64,000 nucleotides of DNA. It comes from Gnetum montanum. Taxonomy: Eukaryota > Streptophyta > Gnetopsida > Gnetales > Gnetaceae. Shown piece by piece: positions 1 to 9,753 of this stretch (position 1 is its first letter; every line of letters begins with the position of its first letter). A program made the position numbers and the translations under genes. The stretch is taken from positions 123,142 through 187,141 of the forward strand of contig MNCI01003452.1 of the NCBI GenBank assembly GCA_015680685.1. Reading direction: 5' to 3'. The notes beneath the pieces were generated by a model. That model made no database searches. It had not been told where the DNA came from and worked only from the letters and a program-made list of their open reading frames with translations.

Positions 1-1732
1 GGCTTAAATCTCTCCACTTTTTCTTACCTTTGTCACTACTTTGTTCTACCTTAGACTCTTCTACAATTTTTAAGACAGTTTCAATTTTAGAGTCTAAGGA
101 ACTCCATACATCATCTACCTTAGCCACTATTTCTATAGTTAATTTTTGAAGCAGCAAGGTATTTCTATTCACCAACTCTTAGATTGATGACTCATCCTCT
201 TCATCACAAAACTTCACTCCCTTCTTTCAAAGGGAGGGATCGTGGTTGTACTCTTCCGCACTTCCCCTTTTTCGTAGCTCACCTTCTTCTTTTGCTACTT
301 GTTCCAACAAGCTATGTACTTCATGGGCTCTAAGTTGTGAGAGTCTCCCTTGGGCATAATTTCCAAGGGTTCTTCTAGTTTCATGCCTTAGCCCATCCAT
401 GATCTGGTGAAGTTGATCCCGCTGAGCGTACCCATGGCCCGGGCAATGATGTAACAATGTGTAGTAGTGGGCCATGGAAGCATCCAAGGGTTCATGAGTA
501 CCTTGCTTTCAACCTTGGATCTACTTACGTAAATTGGACACTTTGGAGTACGTTTGATACTTCTCATTGAACAGTTCTAGCATTGCACTCCACCTCCTGA
601 TGGTTTCCGGTTCTAAGGACTGGTACTAGCTCTCTGCTTCCTTGGTGAGTGTCCTTGGGAACAACTTAAGTTTTTGCCACTCATTTTCTATATTCTGCAA
701 GGCACAAGCATCGTGGAATGCCTACAAATGATTTTTCAAATCAACATTGTATCCCCCTTCAAATCGTGGGATATTGTTCATGTCTAATCATGTGATTCAA
801 CTATCTTTTAAATGCCTTGTGGGAATCTTAACTACCTCTGTTATGTCAAGCATACTTCAGGTTGCAAGTAGGGGCTCATCATGGTCATCTCTTTCATAAT
901 TCCTGTGATGTCTACATTGTTCCCTACTCTCCCTATGTCCTTACCCTTGTCCTCTATCTCGACTTTCCCATCAAGGTCTCTCATTATTTCTACCTTTATC
1001 CTCTTCATTGTGGTCATGATGGCTACGCCCAGATGTGGAAGGAGAGGGTGAGTGATGTGAAGAAGGGGAAGAAGAAGGGGAACCATCGCCATGACGATGT
1101 TTCTTGCATTCTTTTTGGCTGCTATGGCCCTGATCGTGGTGACAATCTAAGTGCCTATCCTTAGCATGAGTGGTTGTTCCCTCTGTGAACAGCTGGTGTT
1201 CACGGGCATCAGAACTATGGTTATGTATCATTGATTTTAGGTTCTAATACCCAACCTCCTCCTCATCATTAGGAGGGGGAACATCGTTTGCTAAATAACC
1301 CATGATAAGGGGGTTCTCATCTCCTATTTCGCTAAGGACGTGTGGGGCTTTGCCCTTTAGAAAGGTATGTTGACTCTCCTACCTTAAGTCCCTCATACGT
1401 TGGGCATCTATGGGATAATAATCCCTCATCTCAAAGTCTTCCACAATGTATTGAGCAAATAGTTCTTGCCTGCCAATTTGTGCTAAGGCACAGAAGAGCA
1501 TGTTAGAGACTAATCGATTTGGGGGTAACACAATGTTACCTTGCAAATCTCTCCAACGCATCTATTCCTCTTGATGGAGGATAAAGGTAAAGTCTGGAAT
1601 ATACTCATTGGGATGAGTATAAACTATCTTGTATTGTTTAGGACTTGGCTGATTTTGGTTATGTGTTTTATGTTGCCAACTATTTCTAGTATGGTCCTTA
1701 GGTGGTGAGTTACTCTTATGAGAAGAAGGCAT
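1..1732 (-). pseudogene. Element A gag remnant (Athila-type Ty3/gypsy)
   Basis: This is a structural capsid (gag) gene read leftward from an ATG at 1,732 and cut by the window edge. The N-terminal block (about 1,380-1,640) has the same order of motifs as the gag genes at 21 kb and 40 kb: an EYIPDFTFILHQ segment, then RWRDLQGNIVL, then ALAQIG and AQYIVED. A Ser/Pro/His-rich linker follows (about 970-1,230). The C-terminal retrotransposon-gag part is at 227-487, with CPGHGYAQRDQL and RRTLGNYAQGRL. A stop replaces the Gln codon seen in the sister copies (near 1,560), and other stops and frame changes break the gene. It lies directly downstream of a primer-binding site and LTR at 1,857 and above. 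Family assignment is by similarity to the other copies and known Athila gag architecture. Confidence 0.75.
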
Positions 1733-1856
1733 TGTTATTGGTGTGCTAATTTACCGTTATATAAATTTTTCTCTTTCGATTAACCTGAAGGTTCGTTAAG
1801 GCTCACAACGATGTGAATGATATCCTTTATGTTCTATTCGATGCATAAACACTTAG

Positions 1857-1874
1857 TCCCAGGCAACGGTGCCA
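1857..1874 (-). other. Primer-binding site of element A (tRNA-Asp type)
   Basis: Read on the minus strand this is TGGCACCGTTGCCTGGGA, one base inside the LTR end. It differs at two positions from the complement of the plant tRNA-Asp 3' end (TGGCGCCGTTGCCGGGGA, from memory), the primer commonly used by Athila elements. Confidence 0.75.
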
Positions 1875-1875
1875 A

Positions 1876-3060
1876 TGATGAGTGGCGAGGTACCCCTACA
1901 CTCAACCATACGAAATGAGCGTAGCACGCACGATCCGGTCGAACTTCGCAGACTAAATGCCTACACGCCCCATGGAACACTTAGGGTTAATCATTCGTTG
2001 TCTTCCCAGACTTACTTGTGTTTGTCACGGTGTATGGTTAAGTAAGTCCGAGGTATATGATTTTTATATCTTTTATGTGTTTTTCTCCTATGCTATTGAG
2101 GTGAAGGGTTGAGAAACTAGCTAACTCTAACTAATGACCTAAGTCTAAATTAACTAGCGTCAGCATCCGTTCCCACTTACCGTACACACCCTGTAACGAC
2201 GGAAAATGTTGGTAGCTAGAAATACCAAACAAAAATCCGTGTACACAGTCTTAACCATGGATCCGTGTGAGGGCCGTGCTGGAGGAAACGAATCCGTAGT
2301 GCCCTGAATGGTCTTGTCGATCAGACAAGGACTTACTTAATCAGTAAATCGACGAATATTGTAGATATCCCGTGGAATAATCTGATTCGGTGAATTGCCA
2401 AAGGAGAAGAAAACAATGTAGATAATAACAACGTCAACATGATAGAAAGGATCGAATTTAAGGAAAATGCGTAATTCCAAGATCTGTACTTTGACCTGAA
2501 AACTGGGTATATTGCATACAAATTTCCAATGGAAAAGCTCCACTTATCTTGTGCGAAGCATACACTAAATAACAAGAAAACTGTTCGACAAGGAGTACAG
2601 AATGGAGTTCGATCTACCTCGTAAGCCAAAGATGGGGTGTAAGGAAGGTTAAGCTCTGACGTCTATTGATCAAATGTCTCTGATCAATGAACCTTACAAA
2701 CCGCACCAGATAATGTCTCTGATCTACGTTCCAAAATTGCTCTGTGCACTGAATATGGGCTCTGCGCTCTTACAGTGAGAATGACAAGCTTAACAAGGTA
2801 TAATCCCTATTTATGACCGTAATGGTAAAAAGGGAAAACTTGTCGCTCTCTCTCTCCATTTAATGCGGAGTGCACCGTACAGCGTAGCATGCCCGCCACC
2901 ACATCGTAGCACTATTGGCATTAAAACCTTGACATGCTCCAAGCTAACTACTCGCTTTCCAGAGAAACGAGAAAAAATATATATATTTTCGATTTTACCA
3001 GTCCAGAAAGACCTTAAACTAGCATTTTTTGATCTGCTATACGTTCGCAATCTACAATGA
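1876..3060 (-). repeat. LTR of element A, outer end uncertain
   Basis: The U5 end starts at 1,876 with TGATGAG and the conserved GGCGAGGTACCCCTAC block found at the same place in four other LTRs of this window. A minus-strand CATAAATAG box sits at 2,808-2,815. The block around 2,160-2,200 (AGCATCCGTTCCCACTT) is also shared with the other Athila LTRs. The middle (about 2,265-2,345) instead matches, in inverted orientation, the 3' part of the W LTR at 9,603-9,685. I cannot see the U3 terminus, so the right edge is a guess. 3,061-3,296 holds no recognisable gene. Confidence 0.55.
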
Positions 3061-3314
3061 CGCTAAACTAGCAGTTTCACATTTTTGCATCGGTTGTTTT
3101 GCATTCCTTAGTAGTTACATGTTCTCACATCGACAATTTTACATTTCCTATTTTAACAGCTCTGCATCTCCATGCTATAATGGTCTACCATTACTTTAAA
3201 CTGGAAAAATTGTAATCCTTACATCGTACTTCGCTAGTTACATCTCGCCATTACTTTGCAAGTTTTCATTATATACGATTACTACCAACAGGTGCCTCTT
3301 AACTAGGCTTTCAT

Positions 3315-5088
3315 CTCATTCTGACAGGTTAAACAGAAAATGGAAGTCCATCGCAATCTCTCCACACCTTTAGCCCTAGCAGGTGCACATGGAAAGCTTG
3401 CAAGACAACTGAACCCAGACCTGATAGACGAGGGGTCAACCATAGCTAGCACCATAGCATCCTTAGAAACATCCCTAGACTGGCCCAAGCATCTAGTCTG
3501 AACCCTAGATTTAGAGGCTGGGGATGTAACTGAGGACCCTCTCGTTAACACGTCTATGACCATGTCCAAGGGAGAAGTAAAAACGTTAAAGCTTAACTCC
3601 CTCCTAGACGTGTAGATGCACTAAAACATAGCCAAGATTCTGCAAGACAACATCAAAGTCTTCACATGGTCATACAACAACATGCTAGGTTTAGATCCGA
3701 GGCTGATACAACACAACATCATCCTAGACCCGTGCATGAAGGCAGTCAAGAAGAAGGCCCGTAAAGTCAAACCAAAAATTGCACTAGCTATGAGGGAAAA
3801 AATCACCAAGCTATACCAAGCTAGTTTCATCTGCACAGTTGATTATTCAGAATGGATGTCCAACATTGTTGTGGTTCCTAAGAAAATGGGAGGGATACGA
3901 CTCTGTATAGACTTCTGGGACCTGAACAAGGCAACGATCAAAGACGATTTCCCACTTCCAAGCATCAATCAACTCATTGACACTATAGTTGGTCATGCTC
4001 TGTTGTCCTTCATGGATGGCTTTTCCAACTACAACCAAATTCGCATCAACCCGAACCATCAGCTAATAACAACCTTCATGACCCCATGGAGGACCTTCTA
4101 TTACACCATGATTCCTTTTAAGCTCAAGAATGCTAGAGAAACCTACCAGCGAGCCATGACCTACATCTTCAACAACTACATCCTAGAAACGTTAAATGAC
4201 TACGTGGATGATATAGCAGTCAAGTCCAAGGAGGCAACTGATCATCCATGCGATCTAGGAGTAGTCCTTAACTGTTATCAAATGCATGATCTATGCCTTA
4301 ATCCTAAGAAGTGTGTCTTCGGTGTGAAAACCGAACGCATGTTAGGGTTCGTATTATCGAAGGCCGGAATAAGGGTGGACCCTGACAAAGTCAAGACCAT
4401 CATCAACGTAGCACCTCCTACAAACCTTAAGGAGTTACGTGGCTTACAAGGTAGGGTACAATTCATCCAAAGGTTTATAGCAAAGTTGACTGACAAGTTA
4501 CATCCCATGCAACATCTTCTAAAGAAAGGGGTTAACTTCGAGTGGACAACCTAATGTCAACGAGCCTTCGATGACTTGAAGGAAGAGCTTTCACACCTCC
4601 CAACTATGCATCCGTCACAAAGGGATAAGCCTTTCTTCATCTACCTTGCCACCTCCAACACATCCATCGCAGCACTGCTATGTAAAAAATGAGACAACAG
4701 ATCTGAGATACAAGTGTATTATTTGAGTCATGCATTGATAGCATACAAGGTGAAATACAACGAAGTAGAGAGGCATTGCCTTGCATTAGTGATTACGTTA
4801 AAAAAATGGAGGCACTATCTTTTTCGCAGTGCAGTCAACATCATTTGCAAAAGCAACATACTCCAAGCTACCACTAACAACCTGTATGAAAGCAGCAGGA
4901 TAGCCCATTAGAAAGCAATAACCATGAAGTACGACCTACACTATGTAAGCCAATTTTCAACCAAGGGTCAAGCCATAGCAATGCAACTTACGACCTCACC
5001 CATCGACAACCACACAACAATAGATCTCGAATTCCCAGACGAGCATGTTGGCACTATCAACATCATTCCATCGCACCTAGAAGCTACT
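3315..5088 (+). pseudogene. pol: W reverse transcriptase and RNase H
   Basis: The RT domain occupies about 3,630-4,450: AGLDP-like MLGLDPRLIQH, then a VVPKK-type block, LCIDFWDLNKA, DDFPLP, the aspartate-containing SFMDGFSNYNQIR (motif A), and the catalytic YVDDIAVKS (motif C, near 4,200), which is the Tat-type form. The thumb includes KCVFGVKTERMLGFVLSKAGI and GLQGRVQFIQRFI. The first RNase H follows (about 4,560-4,950), with VYYLSHAL and NEVERHCLALV; its usual DAS residues are changed (LATSNTSIAALL). The reading frame stays the same throughout, but stops occur at 3,613, 3,625, 4,552, 4,690 and 4,909. The upstream linker is in the same frame back to about 3,315. The gene is non-functional as written. 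Confidence 0.85.
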
Positions 5089-5470
5089 CTACACTTCAAC
5101 GGTGCCTGAACCACACAAGGAGGTAGTGCAGGTGTCGTCGTTACATTTCCCTCTGGGGAAACGCACCTGTTTGCATATCATTTTTCCTTCCCCTACACCA
5201 ACAATGTGGTAGAGTATGAGGGGCTACTCAGAGGTCTTTTAGCTGCCTAAGTACTATGCATACAACACTTGAAAATCCTCAGTGATTCACAACTAGTTGT
5301 GAATCAAATCACCAAGGTCTATGCCTACAACACTACACACCTGCAACCCTACTACGACCTAGCAAAAAGCATGCTTAAGTAATTTGCAACCACAAATGTG
5401 CAACACATGCCATGCAACGAGAACACCGTGTTAGATGCGTTAGCCATCCTTGCATTAAGAATTCCACCAC
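5089..5470 (+). pseudogene. W second RNase H (archaeal-type aRNH)
   Basis: Same frame as the RT. Visible motifs are HFNGA (catalytic Asp replaced by Asn, 5,092-5,106), GGSAGVVVTFPSG, FPYTNNVVEYEGLLRGL (catalytic Glu in VEYE), ILSDSQLVVNQI (catalytic Asp) and the C-terminal MPCNENTVLDALAILA. This extra domain between RNase H and integrase separates Tat-lineage elements from Athila and the chromoviruses. In-frame stops at 5,107, 5,248 and 5,380 break it; the last two fall where a Gln is usual. Confidence 0.8.
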
Positions 5471-5559
5471 ACTCGTTTGCAATTTTTCTGACTTCGATTG
5501 TCAAATGTACTGATCCTATCACTCAGGTGGGACACGTGGCCTCTATCAATGTTGCAGAA

Positions 5560-6810
5560 ACCTAGGAGTGGTATGCTAACATTAAAGCCTACCTGCAACA
5601 TGGCGAACCCCCAAGTGGATTGACATTTGCTCAGAGAGATGCGACTCGAAAGTATGCCCAGCAATATATGCTCATGGGGAATGACGCCCTGTGTCGATGC
5701 TCCTATGATAGGATATTGTTGGCATGCATGGGTGGGGAGCAGGCACAGAAGGTAGTTAATGAAGTACATGAAGGGCTATGTGGTGGACACATAGCACCTA
5801 GGGCTATGGCTGTGAAAATCAGATGCCTAGGCTACTATTGGCTCCACATGGAGCGTGACTGCCTGTCGAAAGTCAAGACGTGTGACACATGCCAGAGACA
5901 TGCAAATCTCATACATGTCTAACCTACGGACCTACACCCAACACAAATCACGTGGCCTTTCCAATGATGGGGACTAGACCTCATAGGACCTCTCACGCCT
6001 AAGTTCTCCATGGGGCATAGCTTCATTATCACCACCACCGAGTATTTTACTAAGTAGGTGGAAGTCATTCCCCTGAGAAAAATGACGTCTCAGCAAATTT
6101 TCCACTTCATCCTAGATAACATCGTGATAAAGTTTGGGCTTCCAATGACTATTGTAACCGACAATGGGCCACAATTCAGTAGTACGGAAACTCGAACCTT
6201 TTGCAACAATCTAGGCATTAGGCAATCATTCTCCTCCCCATATTACCCACAGGCGAACGAATAGGTAGAGGCTACAAATAAGTCCATCATCAACTTGCTG
6301 AGGTGGATGCTTAGCAATAGCAAGAGGCAATGGCACAAGCAAATCCTGTACGTTCTATGGGCCTAGAGAACAACATGCAGAACCACGACAAGTAAGACTC
6401 CTTATAGCCTTGTTTATGGATCTGAAGCTATGTTGTGTCTTGAGTTGTAGGTACCATCACTCCGGATGATCCTCTCGGACATCATGAGCGAAGCCTAGAA
6501 TAACAAGTCACGGATCATCGACCTTGACTCAATAGAGGAGGAGTGAACGCAAATGCTGAGCTGCATAGAGCACTACCAGAGCAAGCAACAGCAAAAGCAC
6601 CATGCATACCTGCATCAACGGCCAGTACAGAAGGGGGACCTCATCCTCAAGGCTATCCATGAGCATGTGAGAAAATTCTTAGCCAACTGGGAAGGCCCTT
6701 ACATGGTCACTAAAGCCTTCAGGAATGGAGCCTTCAAGCTGGCAAACATGGACGACAATGAGTTCGCTAACCCGATGAATCACTTGTACCTCAAGCCATA
6801 CTACATCTGA
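5560..6810 (+). pseudogene. W integrase
   Basis: The zinc-binding HHCC region is at about 5,765-5,905 (HEGLCGGH ... CDTCQRH). The core DDE residues can be placed at WGLDLIGP (about 5,970), TDNGPQF (about 6,160) and the Glu of VEATNK (about 6,268). The C-terminal part (6,553-6,810) carries ANWEGPYMV and the closing MNHLYLKPYY before a terminal TGA. At least eight internal stops are present, among them a stop where YFTKWVE has Trp and one where ANGQVE has Gln. No frameshift is needed to read it. Confidence 0.85.
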
Positions 6811-6813
6811 AGT

Positions 6814-7225
6814 ATGAGGGCGACATCGAGCACCATCTGCTATGACATTAAATTGGCAACAGCAATAAGCACCATCCGCTACGATGATAAACTAGCAGTA
6901 GCCACCAACATCCGCTATGACGTAAAACTGGTAGCAGCCACCAACGTCCGCTACGATGTAAAACTAGCAAGCATAGTCCACCACGATGATAAACTGGCAG
7001 CGACGAGCACCGTTTACTATGACAAGAAACTAGCAGCAGCAACATGTGGCATCTGCTACGATGATAAACTGGCAGCAGCTGTCCACTATGACAAAACTAG
7101 CACAACTATCTGCTACGATGTAAAACTGGCATGTACGGTCTATTGGGACCTTAAACTAACATAGTAGTCCACTAGGATCCTAAACCAGTACAAGGTCTAC
7201 TAAGACCTTAAATTGGGTTTACATC
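6814..7225 (+). repeat. YDDKLA-type tandem repeat block after W integrase
   Basis: About twelve diverged copies of a 30-36 bp unit follow each other, with the core CGCTACGATGATAAACTGGC. The integrase frame reopens here for 117 codons (6,814-7,164) and encodes repeats such as RYDDKLAVAT and CYDDKLAAA. The same DNA core reappears in element Z at about 32,050-32,200 and 33,770-34,210, where no frame is open. Whether it is coding or only structural DNA/RNA cannot be decided from this copy. Confidence 0.75.
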
Positions 7226-8254
7226 ACGTCCCTAGCATGCATCTACACCAAGTACACATTAAACGAGCGTGCACAGTGCCGACGTGGGGGTGGGACATTG
7301 CATCTCCAGAACGCAATTCATGATGCACTGGGAACATGATTTGGAATGCACGCAACACCACCACCCTTCTGGAGATGTCGTATGACATCACACTGGCCCT
7401 TTGGACCTACCATCACCACGGTCCACCGCCCTGATGGTAGTTCCTGGGCCAATGTCCGCTGCTAGAGTTCTAACAGTATTGTGGCCCAACCAAGATATTG
7501 TCATCCTCTAGCCCCCTGCCAACACCTTAGCTCAAACGACGTTTAGCTATGTAGTAGCTGATCCTGTAGCTGAACTGAGAATGCCTGCCTTTGGCAGGGA
7601 TTCCAGAGCATTCACACTCAGCAACTCTTGACGCCTTTGATGCCAGCTCCTCCACATCGATGCTACCAAGGCCGCTACTAGCCTTCCTACTTTGGACACC
7701 GTGCACCAGTACGGATGTCCAAGAGCTTCAACATCATCTGTGGCAAGCAAGACCTCTACCCTTGCTTCGTCTCATGGCTATTTCTCTCTCCTTCGTGCTT
7801 ACAGGATGTGGCCGAAAGCACATCCAAGCCATAGTAGCAAGTGCTACGGCATCATGAAGTGACTGCCTCGACTAGCTTCACTTCTTCAAAGTGGAAATTC
7901 CATGACATGCGTAACACAGCTTGCTGCATGGGAAGCATCTGTAGGCAGGTCAAAACCCTTCGCGGATGTAATGCAACTTATCCTGCAAAGGAAACACCTA
8001 TCCTACAAGAGGCGAAGGTTAGCGAGAGTAAAGATGAAAACGTGAACAAGTCCATCATCAGCACCCCGACGAGGAACTCTGCTAAACCTCATCTTTACCC
8101 TTTTTCTAAACCTTTGCAAAAAACCAATGCAACACTCTCAAGCACAGCCAAGCGACGTCCTAGAAATCACCGAGTGACAACATCAGCGTCATGTCTTCCG
8201 TAGTGTTTCATTTTCTTTGTCAATGTCTCTCAAGCCCATCTTCTAGACGTCGAC
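7226..8254 (+). other. Non-coding 3' region of W
   Basis: This lies between the repeat block and the PPT. Open frames of 88 and 120 codons (7,591-7,857; 7,841-8,203) show no recognisable domain. The last 50 bases resemble the sequence just upstream of the PPT in element Z (TCAATGYCTCTCA, then AAAGAGGGGCC). Confidence 0.6.
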
Positions 8255-8267
8255 AAAGAGGGGCCAA
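8255..8267 (+). other. Polypurine tract of W
   Basis: AAAGAGGGGCCAA directly precedes the LTR start TGAAACACC. The same 13 bases precede the 3' LTR of element Z at 35,368-35,380. Confidence 0.85.
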
Positions 8268-8412
8268 TGAAACACCCCAAAATTTGAAGACATCCTTACT
8301 TCACCATGTCTTTGCAATTCGTGTAGTGTTATGAAAGTTCTTCAGGAGATGGACGCTCTGATTTTTAGATTGTCCATTTCAACAATTTTTCTAAGTCAAT
8401 GGGTCTTGCTAC

Positions 8413-8795
8413 GCTACGCTACACCATGTAGCGTAGCAAAATTTAGAAGATGATTGTAGAAGCACAGTGCTATGCTATGGTGTGCTACGCAGTGTAGTGC
8501 AGCATAGCAAAAGCTAGACAGTCAATCCCCTCACCCGACTTCAAGTCCTTCGACAATGTCTCCTTCCGTCAGAAAGCAGAGAACTTGGCCAAAATCAAGT
8601 CATGTTTATTGCTATGCTACGCTAAGCTACATGGTGCAGCGAGGCATAGCAATTTTGCAGAAGTGACAGAAGGCATGTCAAAGGGCAGGATCAACAAGTT
8701 GGCAAGTTTCATAGTGCAAAAGGCAAAGTTTGCAAATTGGTAACGTTTTTATGACTAAGGATAGTTACTACGCTATGTAGTGTAGCATAGCGTAG
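8413..8795 (+). repeat. Palindrome cluster in W LTR U3
   Basis: Four stem-loops can be drawn: 8,413-8,437 (11-bp perfect stem GCTACGCTACA, loop CCA); 8,469-8,508 (GCTATGCT/AGCATAGC); 8,611-8,650 (GCTATGC/GCATAGC); 8,768-8,795 (10-bp perfect stem CTACGCTATG, 8-nt loop). Confidence 0.8.
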
Positions 8796-9115
8796 CAAAT
8801 CTGCGACCAACAGTCACAACACTACGAAGGTTCCCAACCCATGCAACAGGACACAACACAGATTTTTACTTCAAACTAATGGTTACACTACGCTACACTA
8901 CAAAGCATGGCAAGATGTGGTGAGTAGTTATGTGACATTAATGCACCTCACCTAATTACACCATTGCTCTGACAGCATAATTACTACTCGGTAGATTTGT
9001 AATTACAGTGTGGCAGGCTCGCCTAAAGGTCATGTAGGAACGTGCAGCATAGACAAGTCAGCATAGGCCCAAGGCACGTGGCGTCCAAACCACATCTTTC
9101 GCACACCCTCGGCCC

Positions 9116-9123
9116 TATAAATA
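9116..9123 (+). promoter_or_regulatory. TATA box of W LTR promoter
   Basis: TATAAATA in CCCTATAAATACCCC, with a CACGTG G-box upstream. This is the expected position for the LTR promoter. Confidence 0.6.
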
Positions 9124-9753
9124 CCCCAATGATCGTCAGGGTTCCAGTTCCAATTTTCTAAGCAATCTAGTCGGCTAATGATTTTGTTGGCTGACAAGCA
9201 AGCAAGATAGCACCGTAACCTCAAGCATTGTAAGCTTCCTATTTTGACATTGTAAATAGTTAGCATTATCAGTTGGAATTTCGTTCTGCTCTTTCCTACC
9301 ACCTTGGTAGTACTTCATGTTGTTAACGCCTGAGTCTGCGTTCAAGCACATAGCCGTCTCGCTCTACACATCTTGGTTACTCTCGAGATCTCTGCACTTC
9401 CTAGCGTTGTGCAACCGATTGTATCTATCTTGACAGTGCGAAGTTGTAGCTCCAAAGCAGTGCATTTTTCTAACTACATTTTACGTTTGTATCCTACTTA
9501 TTATTACATTTTACACTATTTTTTGCTTCTTTTACATTTAAGCATCACTTCATGCTATCAATTTTGTTTTCAAATAACACATTGCAATAGGTTATATTAA
9601 CACCAACTAAGTCCCTGTCTGATCGACCAAACCATTCAGGGTGCCCTGTTTCCATCCCATCCAGCACGACCCTCCCACGGAAATGGGGTTGAGACTATCA
9701 TCGACCGATGACTCCTCGATGTTTTCCAGCCGCTGACGTTTTCAGTTGCTACA

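Larger units (their letters stand above)
3297..9753 (+). mobile_element. Element W: 5'-truncated Tat-lineage Ty3/gypsy retrotransposon
   Basis: In order it contains a protease-RT linker, reverse transcriptase, RNase H, a second RNase H, integrase, a tandem repeat block, a non-coding 3' region, a polypurine tract and a 3' LTR. The order PR-RT-RNH-aRNH-INT with two RNase H domains is diagnostic of the Tat/Ogre/Retand lineage (established knowledge). The 5' LTR, gag and most of the protease are missing, so the left edge is where homology becomes visible. The right edge is the LTR terminus CA at 9,752-9,753, directly followed by gag sequence of element U, so W appears to have inserted in the gag of U. 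Confidence 0.8.
8268..9753 (+). repeat. 3' LTR of element W
   Basis: It starts TGAAACACC, the same as both Z LTRs, and ends in GCTACA. The U3 region carries a series of near-perfect palindromes built on GCTACGC/GCGTAGC. A G-box CACGTG at 9,075-9,080 lies about 36 bases upstream of a TATAAATA box at 9,116-9,123. The R-U5 part holds TTTACATT-type runs similar to those in the Z LTR. Confidence 0.8.

Noticed and set aside
6848-7045. Minus-strand Leu-rich frame over the YDDKLA block
   Set aside because: Shadow of the plus-strand repeat block; no independent signal.
8268-9753. The GCTACGC palindromes as rho-independent terminators or tRNA-like genes
   Set aside because: Plant nuclear LTR context, no T-run after the stems, no A and B boxes or cloverleaf.
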